A stretch of 64,000 nucleotides of DNA from Streptomyces sp. NBC_01317 (GCF_035961655.1 NZ_CP108393.1:2959501-3023500); one strand, 5' to 3'; counted from the first letter of the stretch, positions 55,141 to 64,000 are shown. The notes: generated from the sequence alone by a model not told the origin. Numbers and translations: made by a program.

Positions 55141-55834
55141 GAGTCGTGCCCTCCGTCAGGAGCCGGTCGATGAGGTGGAAGCTGTTCTGTGCTGCTTGCT
55201 CGACGCGGTCCAGTACCGTCTCGGCGCGCTCGGGGACGGTTCCACGGTTGATGGCTGCGGTGATCTGGTTGAGGTTGCCGCCGATGCGGTTCAGCGCGAC
55301 GGTGTGCGCCTCGACGGCCTCGATCAGCGGGCGGAGGGGATCGTCCTCCGGGCTGCCGACCATCCCCGCCTTGCCCTGCGCGACGGCCAGAGCGGCGTCC
55401 CCGACGAATCCGGCGAACCTCTGACCGCGCTGGTGAGCGGCGGCGCTGATCACCTGGACCGCGGTACGCGTGAAGCGGATGGTCTTCTCCTGGTCGCGCT
55501 TCTCCACCGTGCGCTTGCGGTTCATCTGCGCGGGCAGGGCGGGGGCGTCGAGATCCCGCCAGGAGGGTTGTTCGACGGGCGGTGGGACATCGGTCGGTGT
55601 GCTGCGAGGAACGGAGTCGGCAGCAGGCTTGCGAGAGTCCTCAACTACCCCCTCCTCCGGCTCGGGCGCCCCCTGGCGCTCGGCCTTGTCCTCCGCCACC
55701 CCTGGGGCGGGGGCAAGCGCGGACGAAGCCTCGTTAGAGGCTCGTTCGCTCCAGCTTGCTGCTGGTCGTCGGGTGAGCCTGAACAGCTTCCTGCGGCGGC
55801 GGGAGGTGAGGTCGTCGGCGTTCGAATTTGGCAT
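55130..55834 (-). CDS. MobC-like relaxosome accessory protein
   Basis: 234 residues. The first ~105 are disordered and basic/Pro-rich. The MobC domain follows: KRTVEKRDQEKTIRFTRTAV, QVISAAAHQRGQRFAGFVGD, then the hallmark VALNRIGGNLNQITAAINRG near residues 185-204. It probably has a ribbon-helix-helix start (KTIRFT) binding the oriT next door. MobC proteins open the DNA at the nick site and help load the relaxase. It is coupled to the relaxase gene by an 11-bp overlap. The long disordered N-terminus is not present in smaller MobC proteins. Confidence 0.85.
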   Translation of the reverse strand: MPNSNADDLTSRRRRKLFRLTRRPAASWSERASNEASSALAPAPGVAEDKAERQGAPEPEEGVVEDSRKPAADSVPRSTPTDVPPPVEQPSWRDLDAPALPAQMNRKRTVEKRDQEKTIRFTRTAVQVISAAAHQRGQRFAGFVGDAALAVAQGKAGMVGSPEDDPLRPLIEAVEAHTVALNRIGGNLNQITAAINRGTVPERAETVLDRVEQAAQNSFHLIDRLLTEGTTHGS

Positions 55835-55870
55835 GGTGGTGCTCCGTCAGTCGTGAGGGGTGGTGTCGTC

Positions 55871-55996
55871 GCATCCGTCGCATCCGTCGCGTGGCTGGTC
55901 AGCACAGGTACGGAGATGGCCGCAGGTACGGATCGATCCGTAACGCCGAGGAGATCCGTCCCCGCGCTGACCTGCGCGGGGACGGATGCGACGGAT
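55871..55996. other. Candidate oriT: nested inverted and direct repeats between the DUF3631 and mobC genes
   Basis: In 126 bp there are: a 16-bp inverted repeat (55873-55888 ATCCGTCGCATCCGTC against 55981-55996); inside it two direct GCATCCGTC copies (55871-55888); two direct CAGGTACGGA copies (55905, 55923); a perfect 16-bp palindrome TACGGATCGATCCGTA (55927-55942); and a perfect 14-bp hairpin (55954-55967 / 55974-55987, 6-nt loop). Position just upstream of mobC-relaxase is typical for oriT. The hairpin alone could also terminate the DUF3631 transcript. Confidence 0.6.
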
Positions 55997-56012
55997 TGAT
56001 GCGGACCTGGAG

Positions 56013-57437
56013 TCAGCGAGCGGGCCTCGGGCCTGCGGGCCCACTGGGCGGGCCGGTGGGAAGCGACCCGGACGGAGGGGAGGACGGCTGGCCCTGGGCC
56101 GGCCGCGCGCGAGAGGACCTTCCGGCTGCGGAAACCGGTTCTCCGGGGGCAGGGCAGTAGCGGGCCCAGGCGTCCACGAACTGGTTGCGGGCGTACGCCT
56201 TGGCCTGCCGGCTGTTCTCGAACCGGTAGTTGGCCGGGCTGATACCGAAATCGCGCAGCAGATTCGCCAGGTGGTAGGCGTTCAACCCCTTCGTGCCGTA
56301 CTCCGCCCACGGAGCCTCGGCGTCCTGGATCAGCACGGCGAGCAGGTCCTGGCTGCGCAGAGCCTCCTTGCCGCCCTCCTGGTCGAAGACGCGGCGGATG
56401 TCACGCAGCAGCCGCGTCTTCAACGTCGTCTGCTCGTCCTGGACCACCTCGTTGCGCGTCATCGCCAGACAGGCGGCACGAGCCCGCGCGGGCCAGTACC
56501 CCCCGGCGAGATCGGCGACGATGACGAGCGGCTCCCATGTCTCGGCGGCGCGGTCCTCGACGGGCATCTTCGGCACCGCGCCCGCGACGGTGCCGCGCTG
56601 CGGGACCAGCCAGCCGGCCAGCCGGTCGCGGAGCGTGTGCAGTTCCGGCACGGAGTACCGCGAACGGAACGGAGTTATCCGCTCGCCCGGCTTGCGCTTC
56701 TGCATGCGGATGACGATCGCGCGGTCCATGATCGTGTCCGGCAGGTCACCGATCCCGGCCAGCGCCGCCATCGCGAAGGTGGGGAACGCGGTCGGCTTGT
56801 GCTCCGGACCGGAGATCCGCCAGGCCGGCCGGTTGCGCTGGTGCCCGGCGTTCAGCAGGCCGCGCAGGTCCTCCTTGTCGCCCGCCTTGGGGCCGAAGAT
56901 GGTGTCGGCCTCGTCCACCAGCAGCGTCGGCGGGTTCTTGCCGATGACGCGGAAGACGACGGCGGGGGAGGTGTTCACCGTCATCATCGGCTGGTGGACG
57001 GTCTCGTAGAGGACGTCCAGGAGGCGGGACTTGCCGCACCCCTTGGTCGGCCCGACCACCGCCAGCCGTGGCGCGTGTTGGAGGCCGGGCTGGATGTGGG
57101 AGGCCGCGACCCAGAGGGTGACCGCGGTCAGGGCCTCGTCGCTCGGCAGCACCACGTACCGCCCGATCGCCGTACGGAGGTCGTCCAGCAGCGCGCTGCC
57201 TGCGCCTGCCGGCCCGCCACCGTCTTGGGCTTCTGGTCCGTCTGGAGCAGGATTGCCTGCGCTGTCCGGCAAACCGGGTGTACTCCGATTCGGAGCATCG
57301 GAGGTCGCGCCTCCCATGTCGGGGCGTGGTTCCGTCCGCTCCTCGCGGTTCCGAGGCAGACCCTGGCCCGGGACTGCGATCGGTGGCCAGACAACACTGG
57401 ATGCGTTCGAGGTGGCGGGGGACGTAGGGTCCTTCAT
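56013..57437 (-). CDS. DUF3631-type P-loop ATPase/helicase-like protein
   Basis: 474 residues. After a disordered Pro/Gly-rich ~85-residue N-tail, the ATPase core has Walker A VVGPTKGCGKSRLLDVL (~residues 128-144) and Walker B PPTLLVDEADTIFG, then RPAWRISGPEHKPTAFPTFA, MALAGIGDLPDTIMDRAIVI RMQKRKPGE with sensor and Arg-finger-like residues. The C-terminal DUF3631 part reads YGTKGLNAYHLANLLRDFGI SPANYRF. Such proteins are common in actinobacterial integrative elements and phages, where they are thought to act in replication or DNA processing beside a primase. No primase domain is present here. It lies between the AlpA-like gene and the oriT-like repeats. Confidence 0.85.
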   Translation of the reverse strand: MKDPTSPATSNASSVVWPPIAVPGQGLPRNREERTEPRPDMGGATSDAPNRSTPGLPDSAGNPAPDGPEAQDGGGPAGAGSALLDDLRTAIGRYVVLPSDEALTAVTLWVAASHIQPGLQHAPRLAVVGPTKGCGKSRLLDVLYETVHQPMMTVNTSPAVVFRVIGKNPPTLLVDEADTIFGPKAGDKEDLRGLLNAGHQRNRPAWRISGPEHKPTAFPTFAMAALAGIGDLPDTIMDRAIVIRMQKRKPGERITPFRSRYSVPELHTLRDRLAGWLVPQRGTVAGAVPKMPVEDRAAETWEPLVIVADLAGGYWPARARAACLAMTRNEVVQDEQTTLKTRLLRDIRRVFDQEGGKEALRSQDLLAVLIQDAEAPWAEYGTKGLNAYHLANLLRDFGISPANYRFENSRQAKAYARNQFVDAWARYCPAPGEPVSAAGRSSRARPAQGQPSSPPSGSLPTGPPSGPAGPRPAR

Positions 57438-57452
57438 AGACGTTCCTCTCGG

Positions 57453-57487
57453 GTGGGGGGCGAGACGGGCAAGGTCTCGCCCCCCAC
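57453..57487 (-). terminator. Perfect hairpin between the AlpA-like and DUF3631 genes
   Basis: A 14-bp perfect stem, GTGGGGGGCGAGAC / GTCTCGCCCCCCAC, with a 7-nt loop. It lies 16 bp before the DUF3631 start, and 99 bp after the AlpA-like stop, on the minus strand. It may attenuate rather than fully stop read-through into the DUF3631 gene. Confidence 0.65.
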
Positions 57488-57585
57488 GGGTTCGTTCGTT
57501 CAGGGATGGGCGACGTGCAGGGGAATCTCCGGCCCTCGGCGTTGGCGCGCCGGGGGCCGTTGCTGTGTCTGGGCCTGTTGGTGGC

Positions 57586-57780
57586 TTATGAGGCCAGGCC
57601 CCAGTCCTCTCCGCCGTCGATCAGCGCGCGCTCGTAGCGCAGCAGTTCGGCCTCGGGGTAGAGCACCCGCTTGCCGACCTTGATGCCGCGGGGTCCCTTC
57701 TGGAGATGGCGCCAGTAGCGGACGGTGCTCTCGGCGGTGCGGTAGCGCTCGGCGACCTCGGCGGTGGTCAGGTATCGCAT
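57586..57780 (-). CDS. AlpA/excisionase-like small helix-turn-helix protein
   Basis: 64 residues from ATG 57780 (MRYLTTAEVAERYRTAESTV). A further upstream in-frame start exists, but the conserved fold begins here. It is a MerR-like winged helix: LTTAEVAERYRTAESTVRYW RHLQKGPRGIKVGKRVLYPE AELLRYE. This is the standard form of AlpA/Xis-type proteins in Streptomyces integrative elements, where they bend att DNA for excision or regulate the integrase. It is divergent from the XRE regulator (120 bp apart), which fits a control region for the element. Confidence 0.85.
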   Translation of the reverse strand: MRYLTTAEVAERYRTAESTVRYWRHLQKGPRGIKVGKRVLYPEAELLRYERALIDGGEDWGLAS

Positions 57781-57900
57781 GCGTTCCCATTCGGCTAGGT
57801 GGCGATTCGATCTGCATAATCTGTACCTCATGATCGGCGGTTACCCAAATCGGGAAGCCCATGTTTCAATTCGGATAGCGATGGTCGCGAAGGAGGTTCG

Positions 57901-58401
57901 ATGGCAAGCGAGAAGGCCGAGGGCGGCGAAGTGCCGCTGCTCTACAGCGAAGGCAACGTGGCGGGCCGCGTAGCCCTGGAGCGCGAAGTTAGAGGGTGGA
58001 GCACGACCGAACTGGCCGAGCGCGTGACCAGAGCCGGCGTGAAGATGAACCAGACGGCCGTCTGGCGCATCGAGAACGGCTCACCCCGCCGCCGGATCAA
58101 CCTCGATGAGGCGCTCGCCTTCTCCCGCGTCTTCGAACTGCCCCTCGAAGAGCTCATGTCACCGCCCTTGGAAGGGCTCGACATCGACAGCCGACGGCTC
58201 GTCCAGGAAGCAGTAGAAGCGTTCTACGAAACTCGCGACGCCCGCGACCGCCTGCACCGCGCCGTGGTCGCCGTCGCCGACCACATCAAGGCACACCCCG
58301 ACAGCTCACGCGCGATCAACGAGCAGTGCCTCCGCCTCATGGGCGACGAGCGGGACGCTCGCACCCTCACCAGCGACATCGAGGACGGCGGCCACTACTG
58401 A
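57901..58401 (+). CDS. XRE-family transcriptional regulator of the integrative element
   Basis: 166 residues from ATG 57901 with a near-consensus AAGGAGG site 4 bases ahead. Residues ~20-85 form a helix-turn-helix (VAGRVALEREVRGWSTTELA, MNQTAVWRIENGSPRRRINL, DEALAFSRVFELPLEELM). The C-terminal half is helical and charged (LVQEAVEAFYETRDARDRLH) and may dimerise. It is 24 bp before the integrase, so it is in the same operon, and probably represses the AlpA-like/DUF3631 transcript or the integrase, keeping the element quiescent. The strong ribosome site contrasts with the integrase's TTG start. Confidence 0.85.
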   Translation: MASEKAEGGEVPLLYSEGNVAGRVALEREVRGWSTTELAERVTRAGVKMNQTAVWRIENGSPRRRINLDEALAFSRVFELPLEELMSPPLEGLDIDSRRLVQEAVEAFYETRDARDRLHRAVVAVADHIKAHPDSSRAINEQCLRLMGDERDARTLTSDIEDGGHY

Positions 58402-58425
58402 CAACCAGCACAAAGGAGAAGCCAC

Positions 58426-59544
58426 TTGGCGAACATCCAGAAGCGCCCCAACGGCAAATGGCGTGCCCGCTACCGCGACCTCGACGGCAAGGAGCACGCC
58501 CGCCACTTCGACCGCAAGATCGACGCCCAGCGCTGGCTCGACGAAGTCACGACCAGCGTGGTCACCGGGCAGTACGTCGACCCGCGCTCGGCGAAGAAGC
58601 CCTTCAAGGAGTACGCGGAGGAGTGGCGGGCCAGCCAGCCGCACCGGCCGTCGACGGCCAAGGCCGTAGCCCAGCACCTGCGTTGCTACGCCTACCCCGT
58701 CTGGGAGAAGCGAGCACTCGGCGCGATCAAGCCCGGTGACGTGCAGAGTTGGATCACCAGCCTGACGACCACCCACAAGCTCGCCGCGAGCACCTCCCGC
58801 ACCGTCTTCAACACGGTCAACGCCGTCTTCCGGGCAGCGGTCCGCGACCGCATGATTCCGCACAACCCCTGCACTGACGCGAAACTGCCCTCCGTTCCGA
58901 GGAAGAAGGTCGTGCCCCTGGCCGTCGAGCAGGTGCGCACACTGGCCGAGGAGATACCCGGCCGCTACAGGGGCTTGGTCCTGCTGGGCGCTTGTACAGG
59001 GCTCCGCCCTGGCGAGCTCTTCGGTCTCCAGGTCCGGCACGTGGACCTGCTGCACGCCACTGTCTCAGTCGAGCAGCAGATCCAGCAGACCGCAAAGCAC
59101 GGCGTGTACGTCTGCCCGCCCAAGACCGCTCGATCACACCGCACGGTCCCGCTCCCCCGCATAGCGGTGGATGCGATGAAGGCACACCTGCGGGACTTCC
59201 CCGCTGATGGGCCCGAGAGCTGGATCTTCACAGCGCCGCAGGGCGGGCCCGTGGTCTACACGCACTTCATGGACGGATCCTGGCGGCCTGCCTGTGCGAA
59301 GGCCGGCATCCCGAAGGGCACCGGCCCCCATGCCCTCCGGCATCACTACGCCAGCCTGCTGATCAAGCACGGCGAATCCGTGAAGACGGTCTCCGAGCGC
59401 CTCGGCCACACCAACGCGGCGATGACGCTGAACATCTACACCCACCTGTGGCCCGACTCCGAGGAGCGGACCCGGGCCGCCGTCGACAAGGCGTACGCGA
59501 ACCAGTGCGCCGACGCCCAGCCGCAGGTCGACGAAGCGGCGTAG
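58426..59544 (+). CDS. Tyrosine site-specific integrase
   Basis: 372 residues from TTG 58426 (AAAGGAGA ahead). It opens with the arm-binding type ANIQKRPNGKWRARYRDLDG KEHARHF. The SAM-like core-binding domain spans ~residues 60-150. The catalytic domain has Arg194 (TGLRPGELFGLQ), His302-x-x-Arg305 (PHALRHHYASLLI), LGHTNAAMTLNIYTHLW with Tyr338 as nucleophile. All signature residues are present, so it should be active. It ends 112 bp from the attR copy in ychF. It has the form of actinomycete element integrases, whose usual targets are tRNA 3' ends; the target here appears to be a protein gene. Confidence 0.95.
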   Translation: MANIQKRPNGKWRARYRDLDGKEHARHFDRKIDAQRWLDEVTTSVVTGQYVDPRSAKKPFKEYAEEWRASQPHRPSTAKAVAQHLRCYAYPVWEKRALGAIKPGDVQSWITSLTTTHKLAASTSRTVFNTVNAVFRAAVRDRMIPHNPCTDAKLPSVPRKKVVPLAVEQVRTLAEEIPGRYRGLVLLGACTGLRPGELFGLQVRHVDLLHATVSVEQQIQQTAKHGVYVCPPKTARSHRTVPLPRIAVDAMKAHLRDFPADGPESWIFTAPQGGPVVYTHFMDGSWRPACAKAGIPKGTGPHALRHHYASLLIKHGESVKTVSERLGHTNAAMTLNIYTHLWPDSEERTRAAVDKAYANQCADAQPQVDEAA

Positions 59545-59652
59545 CCGCTCCCCCGCGTGCCGGACTGATCCAGCACGCTGCGGACTCTGTGCGGACCGCA
59601 AAGGCCGCCCAACCCACTCCGTCGCAGGTCAGACGGCCTTTCGCCGAACGTA

Positions 59653-60741
<1,089 letters not shown>

Positions 60742-60955
60742 GTTGGCGACTTCCTGGGGAGAGGGGAGAGAAGTGGAGAGGGTGAGTGGAGCGTGGGAAG
60801 CCCAGTTTACGGGCGGTGGTTCGCGCTCCACGACGGGTTCCCGGCGGTTCCCGGCCTCCCGCGACCCGCCCGTACGCCTCGAACGCAACGCCAAGCTCGC
60901 CCAAAGGGCGTGTCCCGTGCCGGATTCGTCCCCCTCCGCCGCCTACGTTGGTCCG

Positions 60956-61570
60956 GTGGACCAGCACAGGACACGTCAGCCCCAGCGCCGGACCAGGCCG
61001 GGGACACCCCCTCCGCCCCGGGGCGCCGTCGCGGAGGCCGCGAGCGTCCACCGGGTGCCGCCCGCGCCGGCACGCCGGGTGCCACCGGTCGTCGACACCC
61101 TGCGCGGTCTGCCCAACCCCCGGTTCACCGGGATCGGCGCGGGACTGTTCGCCACCGCCGTCATGCTGTTCGTCGCGTTCGTGGACGAGCTGCTGTTCGA
61201 CGGGGCGCCCTTCCCGTACGGATTCATGTTCCTGCTGGTGAGCGGCGTGACAGCGCTCTGGGTGCGGGAGGCCGACCTGGTGACCGCGCCGATCGCCGTA
61301 CCGATCGCCTTCGCCGTCGGTACGACCCCGATCGCCGGCGGTACGGGCGGGTTCGGCGGGAACGTCATGGCGGTCGTCACCGCGCTGGCCGTACACGCGG
61401 GCTGGCTGTACGGCGGCACACTCGTCGCCGGCCTCATCGCGTCCGTACGCAAGATCCGCCAGATGGGGCGCCGCCAGCTCGCCCGCGACGTGGCCGCCGC
61501 GGCAGCCGCGAACCGGGCCGCGGGGGCACACACGGCCGCCGTTCCTCGCAGGGCCGTACCGCGCGGGTAG
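60956..61570 (+). CDS. DUF6542-like membrane protein
   Basis: 204 residues from GTG 60956 (VDQHRTRQPQRRTRPGTPPP), divergent from ychF. A ~55-residue basic, Pro-rich cytoplasmic N-tail is followed by four hydrophobic segments: FTGIGAGLFATAVMLFVAFV, FPYGFMFLLVSGVTALWV, LVTAPIAVPIAFAVGTTPIA and VMAVVTALAVHAGWLYGGTL VAGLIA. It ends in a basic Ala-rich tail. This arrangement matches the actinobacterial proteins I recall as DUF6542, often next to ychF or exonuclease VII genes; function unknown. The length of the N-tail depends on the chosen start, and the conserved part begins near LRGLPNPRFTGIG. Confidence 0.7.
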   Translation: MDQHRTRQPQRRTRPGTPPPPRGAVAEAASVHRVPPAPARRVPPVVDTLRGLPNPRFTGIGAGLFATAVMLFVAFVDELLFDGAPFPYGFMFLLVSGVTALWVREADLVTAPIAVPIAFAVGTTPIAGGTGGFGGNVMAVVTALAVHAGWLYGGTLVAGLIASVRKIRQMGRRQLARDVAAAAAANRAAGAHTAAVPRRAVPRG

Positions 61571-61607
61571 GAGCACCTACCTCCGTGGGCGGTACGGCCC
61601 CGCCCGC

Positions 61608-62351
61608 CTACCTGCCCGCCGCCGTCATCGCCGCGCCCACGATCCCCGCGTTGTTCTGGAGCTCGGCCGGGACGATCTCCGCCTTGATGCCCTCGATCAG
61701 CGGAATGAACTTCTCCGCCTTACGGCTCACCCCGCCGCCGATGATGAACAGCTCGGGCGAGAACAGCATCTCCACGTGCGCCAGGTACTTCTGGACCCGG
61801 TGCGCCCAGTGGTGCCAGCTCAGGTCCTCGTCCTCCTTGGCCTTCGTCGACGCGTGCTTCTCCGCGTCGTGGCCGTGCAGCTCCAGGTGGCCCAGCTCGG
61901 TGTTGGGCACCAGCTTGCCGTCCACGAAGAGCGCGCTGCCGATGCCCGTACCGAACGTCAGCAGGAAAACCGTGCCCTTACGGCCCCGCCCGGCGCCGAA
62001 GGCCATCTCCGCGACCCCCGCCGCGTCGGCGTCGTTGAGGACGGTCACCCGGAGGTTCAGCTTGTCGCCGAGCAGCTGGCCGGCGTCGACGTCGATCCAC
62101 TTCTTGTCGACGTTGGCGGCCGTACGGATCACGGAACCGGTCACCACCCCGGGGAAGGTGATGCCGACCGGACCCGACCAGCCGAAGTGCCGTACGACCT
62201 CGACCACGCCGTCCGCGACGCTCTCGGGCGTCGCGGGCTGCGGGGTGAGTACTTTGTGACGCGGTTCGACCAGGTCGCCGCGCTCCAGGTCCACGGGCGC
62301 GCCCTTGATCCCCGAGCCGCCGATGTCCACTCCGAAGACGTTCATGGACAC
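61608..62351 (-). CDS. ppgK: Polyphosphate glucokinase
   Basis: 247 residues, the normal family length. It reads NVFGVDIGGSGIKGAPVDLE (phosphate-1 loop of the ROK/actin fold), GPVGITFPGVVTGSVIRTAA NVDKKW, VLNDADAAGVAEMAFGAGRG with the catalytic Asp, FLLTFGTGIGSALFVDGKLV for phosphate-2, and NTELGHLELHG, the ExGH region. The NVDKKW stretch and TFGTGIGSAL favour the strictly polyphosphate/ATP-glucokinase of actinobacteria. It phosphorylates glucose in the cytoplasm using polyphosphate or ATP. It lies downstream of ispH on the same strand, with a repeat-rich 169-bp gap. Confidence 0.95.
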   Translation of the reverse strand: MSMNVFGVDIGGSGIKGAPVDLERGDLVEPRHKVLTPQPATPESVADGVVEVVRHFGWSGPVGITFPGVVTGSVIRTAANVDKKWIDVDAGQLLGDKLNLRVTVLNDADAAGVAEMAFGAGRGRKGTVFLLTFGTGIGSALFVDGKLVPNTELGHLELHGHDAEKHASTKAKEDEDLSWHHWAHRVQKYLAHVEMLFSPELFIIGGGVSRKAEKFIPLIEGIKAEIVPAELQNNAGIVGAAMTAAGR

Positions 62352-62424
62352 AACGTTACGGGCAGACGACCGCCACGCGCGCCGTTACCCCTCGACCGTA
62401 CGTACGGACTTCCCAGTCGAGCAC

Positions 62425-62501
62425 ATGTACGTACGGTCCGATCAGATGTACGTACGATCCGACCACGCGTGCGATCAATCCCCTACCACGCGTGCGATCA
62501 A
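62425..62501. repeat. Two pairs of short direct repeats upstream of ppgK
   Basis: ATGTACGTACG occurs at 62425 and 62446 (21-bp phase), and ACCACGCGTGCGATCAA at 62462 and 62485 (23-bp phase). A weaker third copy of the latter follows near 62507. Spacing of two helical turns suggests paired regulator sites in the ppgK leader, about 75-150 bp before its start. Confidence 0.55.
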
Positions 62502-62520
62502 CTCCGTACCGCGTGTGCGC

Positions 62521-63549
62521 TCACTTCGCCGTCAGCGCCGCCGCCTCCGCGCGCAGGTCCCGCCGCAGCTCCTTCGGCAGCGAGAACACGATCGACTCCT
62601 CCGCCGCCTTCACGATCTCGACGTCCTCGAAGCCACGCTCCGACAGGTACTCCAGGACGCCCTCGACCAGCACCTCGGGAACGGACGCCCCCGACGTGAG
62701 ACCGACCGTCTCCACGCCGTCGAGCCAGGCTTCCTCGATCTCGTCGGCCGCGTCCACCAGGTACGAGGCGCGCGCGCCGGCGCCGAGGGCGACCTCGACC
62801 AGGCGGACGGAGTTGGACGAGTTCTTGGAGCCGACGACGATGACCAGGTCCGCGTCCGCGCCCATCTGCTTGACCGCGATCTGGCGGTTCTGCGTCGCGT
62901 AGCAGATGTCGTCGCTGGGCGGCGAGATCAGCAGCGGGAACTTCTCCTTGAGCCGGTCGACCGTCTCCATGGTCTCGTCCACGGACAGCGTGGTCTGGGA
63001 GAGCCAGACGATCTTCGACTCGTCGCGGACCTTCACGTTGGCCACGTCGTCCGGGCCGTCGACCAGCGTGATGTGGTCCGGGGCCTCGCCCGACGTACCG
63101 ATGACCTCTTCGTGGCCGTCGTGGCCGATGAGGAGGATGTCGTAGTCCTCGCTCGCGAAGCGGACGGCCTCCTTGTGGACCTTGGTGACGAGGGGGCAGG
63201 TCGCGTCGATGGTGGCGAGGTTGCGGCGGGCCGCCTCCTCGTGGACGACCGGGGCCACGCCGTGCGCGGAGAACATGACGATCGATCCCTCGGGGACCTC
63301 CGCCGTCTCCTCGACGAAGATGGCGCCCTTCTTCTCCAGGGTCCGTACGACGTACTTGTTGTGGACGATCTCGTGCCGGACGTAGATGGGCGCGCCGTAC
63401 TGCTCCAGCGCCTTCTCGACGGCGATCACGGCACGGTCCACCCCCGCGCAGTAACCACGGGGGGCGGCGAGCAGGACGCGTTTGCCGGCGCGGCGCGCGG
63501 CGTCTCCACTGGGGGTGGCGGCGGGCGACGGGCGGGACGTGTCAGTCAT
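62521..63549 (-). CDS. ispH: 4-hydroxy-3-methylbut-2-enyl diphosphate reductase
   Basis: 342 residues from ATG 63549 ([20 protein letters not shown]), with another ATG three codons upstream. It carries the three [4Fe-4S] ligands: Cys34 in [13 protein letters not shown], Cys118 in [15 protein letters not shown] and Cys216 in [11 protein letters not shown], with the conserved [18 protein letters not shown], and [16 protein letters not shown] substrate loops. It catalyses the last step of the MEP pathway, giving IPP and DMAPP. It is complete, with the usual ~25-residue disordered N-tail of Streptomyces homologues. It is divergent from the permease at 63657. Confidence 0.97.
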   Translation of the reverse strand: MTDTSRPSPAATPSGDAARRAGKRVLLAAPRGYCAGVDRAVIAVEKALEQYGAPIYVRHEIVHNKYVVRTLEKKGAIFVEETAEVPEGSIVMFSAHGVAPVVHEEAARRNLATIDATCPLVTKVHKEAVRFASEDYDILLIGHDGHEEVIGTSGEAPDHITLVDGPDDVANVKVRDESKIVWLSQTTLSVDETMETVDRLKEKFPLLISPPSDDICYATQNRQIAVKQMGADADLVIVVGSKNSSNSVRLVEVALGAGARASYLVDAADEIEEAWLDGVETVGLTSGASVPEVLVEGVLEYLSERGFEDVEIVKAAEESIVFSLPKELRRDLRAEAAALTAK

Positions 63550-63611
63550 GCGTCCCATCGTAAGGCCGCCCAGAACAGGCGGGGGGTCGCCCTTGGACCC
63601 GACACTGGGCC

Positions 63612-63646
63612 TACGTGACGGGTACGTCACGGGTACGTGACGTACG
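63612..63646. promoter_or_regulatory. Repeated TACGTGACG / TACGTCACG motif before the permease gene
   Basis: Three tandem 11-bp-phased copies (TACGTGACGGG, TACGTCACGGG, TACGTGACG) lie between divergent ispH and the permease, ending 11 bp before the permease ATG. Adjacent copies also form inverted pairs (GTGACG...CGTCAC). Regular one-turn spacing suggests cooperative binding by a regulator. Confidence 0.45.
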
Positions 63647-63656
63647 GAGGGACCCG

Positions 63657-64000
63657 ATGGGCGGCACCGGCGACACCGGCGGGCACACCGACGGCGGCGA
63701 GGACGGAGGGCCGTCGGCCGGTGGACCCGTGTGGGGCGGCGGGGCGGAGAGCCTGCGGGAGCCGGCCGGCGGGCAGCTGCGGCGGACGCTCGGGTTCCGC
63801 GACCTCGTCGTGTACGGGCTGCTGTTCATCGCCCCGATGGCCCCCGTCGGCGTGTTCGGGACGCTCGACGCGAAGTCGCACGGGGCGGTGGCGCTGGTGT
63901 ACGTGGTGGCGACGGTCGCCATGGCGTTCACCGCGTTCAGCTACGCCCAGATGGTCCGGGTGGCCCCGCAGGCCGGGTCCGTCTTCAACTACGCGCGCAA
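63657..64000 (+). CDS. APC-superfamily amino acid permease (5' part, runs off window)
   Basis: 114 codons from ATG 63657 with CGGAGGGACCCG ahead; no stop before the window end. The N-tail is a ~40-residue Gly/Asp-rich stretch, then [28 protein letters not shown]. This is the TM1 region of APC-type amino acid transporters, with the unwound helix ([10 protein letters not shown]) that binds substrate. TM2 follows ([20 protein letters not shown]) with [17 protein letters not shown], which matches the family's A-G-S-x-Y loop. It should be a proton-coupled amino acid or polyamine importer; specificity cannot be told. Confidence 0.88.
   Translation, partial: MGGTGDTGGHTDGGEDGGPSAGGPVWGGGAESLREPAGGQLRRTLGFRDLVVYGLLFIAPMAPVGVFGTLDAKSHGAVALVYVVATVAMAFTAFSYAQMVRVAPQAGSVFNYAR

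Noticed and set aside
59600..59641. AAAGGCCG / CGGCCTTT inverted repeat between the integrase and ychF as terminator
   Set aside because: An 8-bp stem with a 26-nt loop is weak; I could not separate it from chance.

Overview
The base composition (very high GC, third codon positions almost all G or C), the GTG/TTG starts and the gene repertoire (SpoIIE-type PP2C phosphatase, RsbW-like ATPase, GH18 chitinase with a DasR-type operator, polyphosphate glucokinase, XRE/NUDIX pairs) point to a Streptomyces or very close relative chromosome.

Layout. (1) 1-14.1 kb: chromosomal genes. A partial isochorismatase-family hydrolase, a GH18-like membrane-anchored protein, a PAS-PAS-GAF-PP2C-HATPase regulator, an RsbW-like ATPase, a NUDIX hydrolase, a 59-aa SPOR protein, an NCS1 permease with a C-terminal Cys cluster, a GntR regulator, a secreted chitinase behind a dre-like operator, a collapsed serpin gene and a secreted GH65 enzyme. 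(2) 14.2-38.5 kb: a four-gene type VII-secretion-associated cassette. It holds a WXG100-like protein, a 7,480-residue giant protein joined to it stop-to-start, and two paralogous small proteins downstream. The giant protein has a helical/membrane N-terminus, a disordered Ser/Thr/Pro linker, a coiled coil, three tandem ~831-aa units each with a caspase-like His/Cys pair, four units with ADP-ribosyltransferase-like R/STS/ExE signatures (two intact, two decayed), further His/Cys domains, and a C-terminal OTU-like fold with Ser at the nucleophile. By eye it has only six cysteines, five of them at putative nucleophile positions. (3) 38.5-40.0 kb: a broken DUF234-type ATPase gene and a YefM/RelE-type toxin-antitoxin pair with a TGTACA-core palindrome.

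(4) 40.13-59.67 kb: a 19.5-kb stretch bounded by a 15-bp direct repeat. The right copy is the 3' end of ychF, next to a tyrosine integrase. I read this as an integrative mobilizable element. Its core is integrase, XRE regulator, AlpA-like small HTH, DUF3631 ATPase, an inverted-repeat cluster that looks like oriT, MobC and a relaxase. I see no FtsK/TraB-type pump. Cargo includes a CPCC/HEAT/DUF6000 operon, a PRTase-like/RuvC-like/Ser-Thr kinase cluster with back-to-back promoters, an XRE-ImmA/IrrE protease with an unknown partner gene, a NUDIX/XRE pair, and a divergent set of unknown protein, degenerate APH-like kinase, methyltransferase and HAD phosphatase.

(5) 59.65-64 kb: core genes ychF, a DUF6542-like membrane protein, ppgK, ispH and the start of an APC-type permease.

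The strongest candidate for an undescribed system is the giant multi-protease/multi-ART protein with its WXG100 partner and paired downstream proteins. The second is the ychF-targeting mobilizable element. All family calls come from reading motifs by eye; no database search was run.
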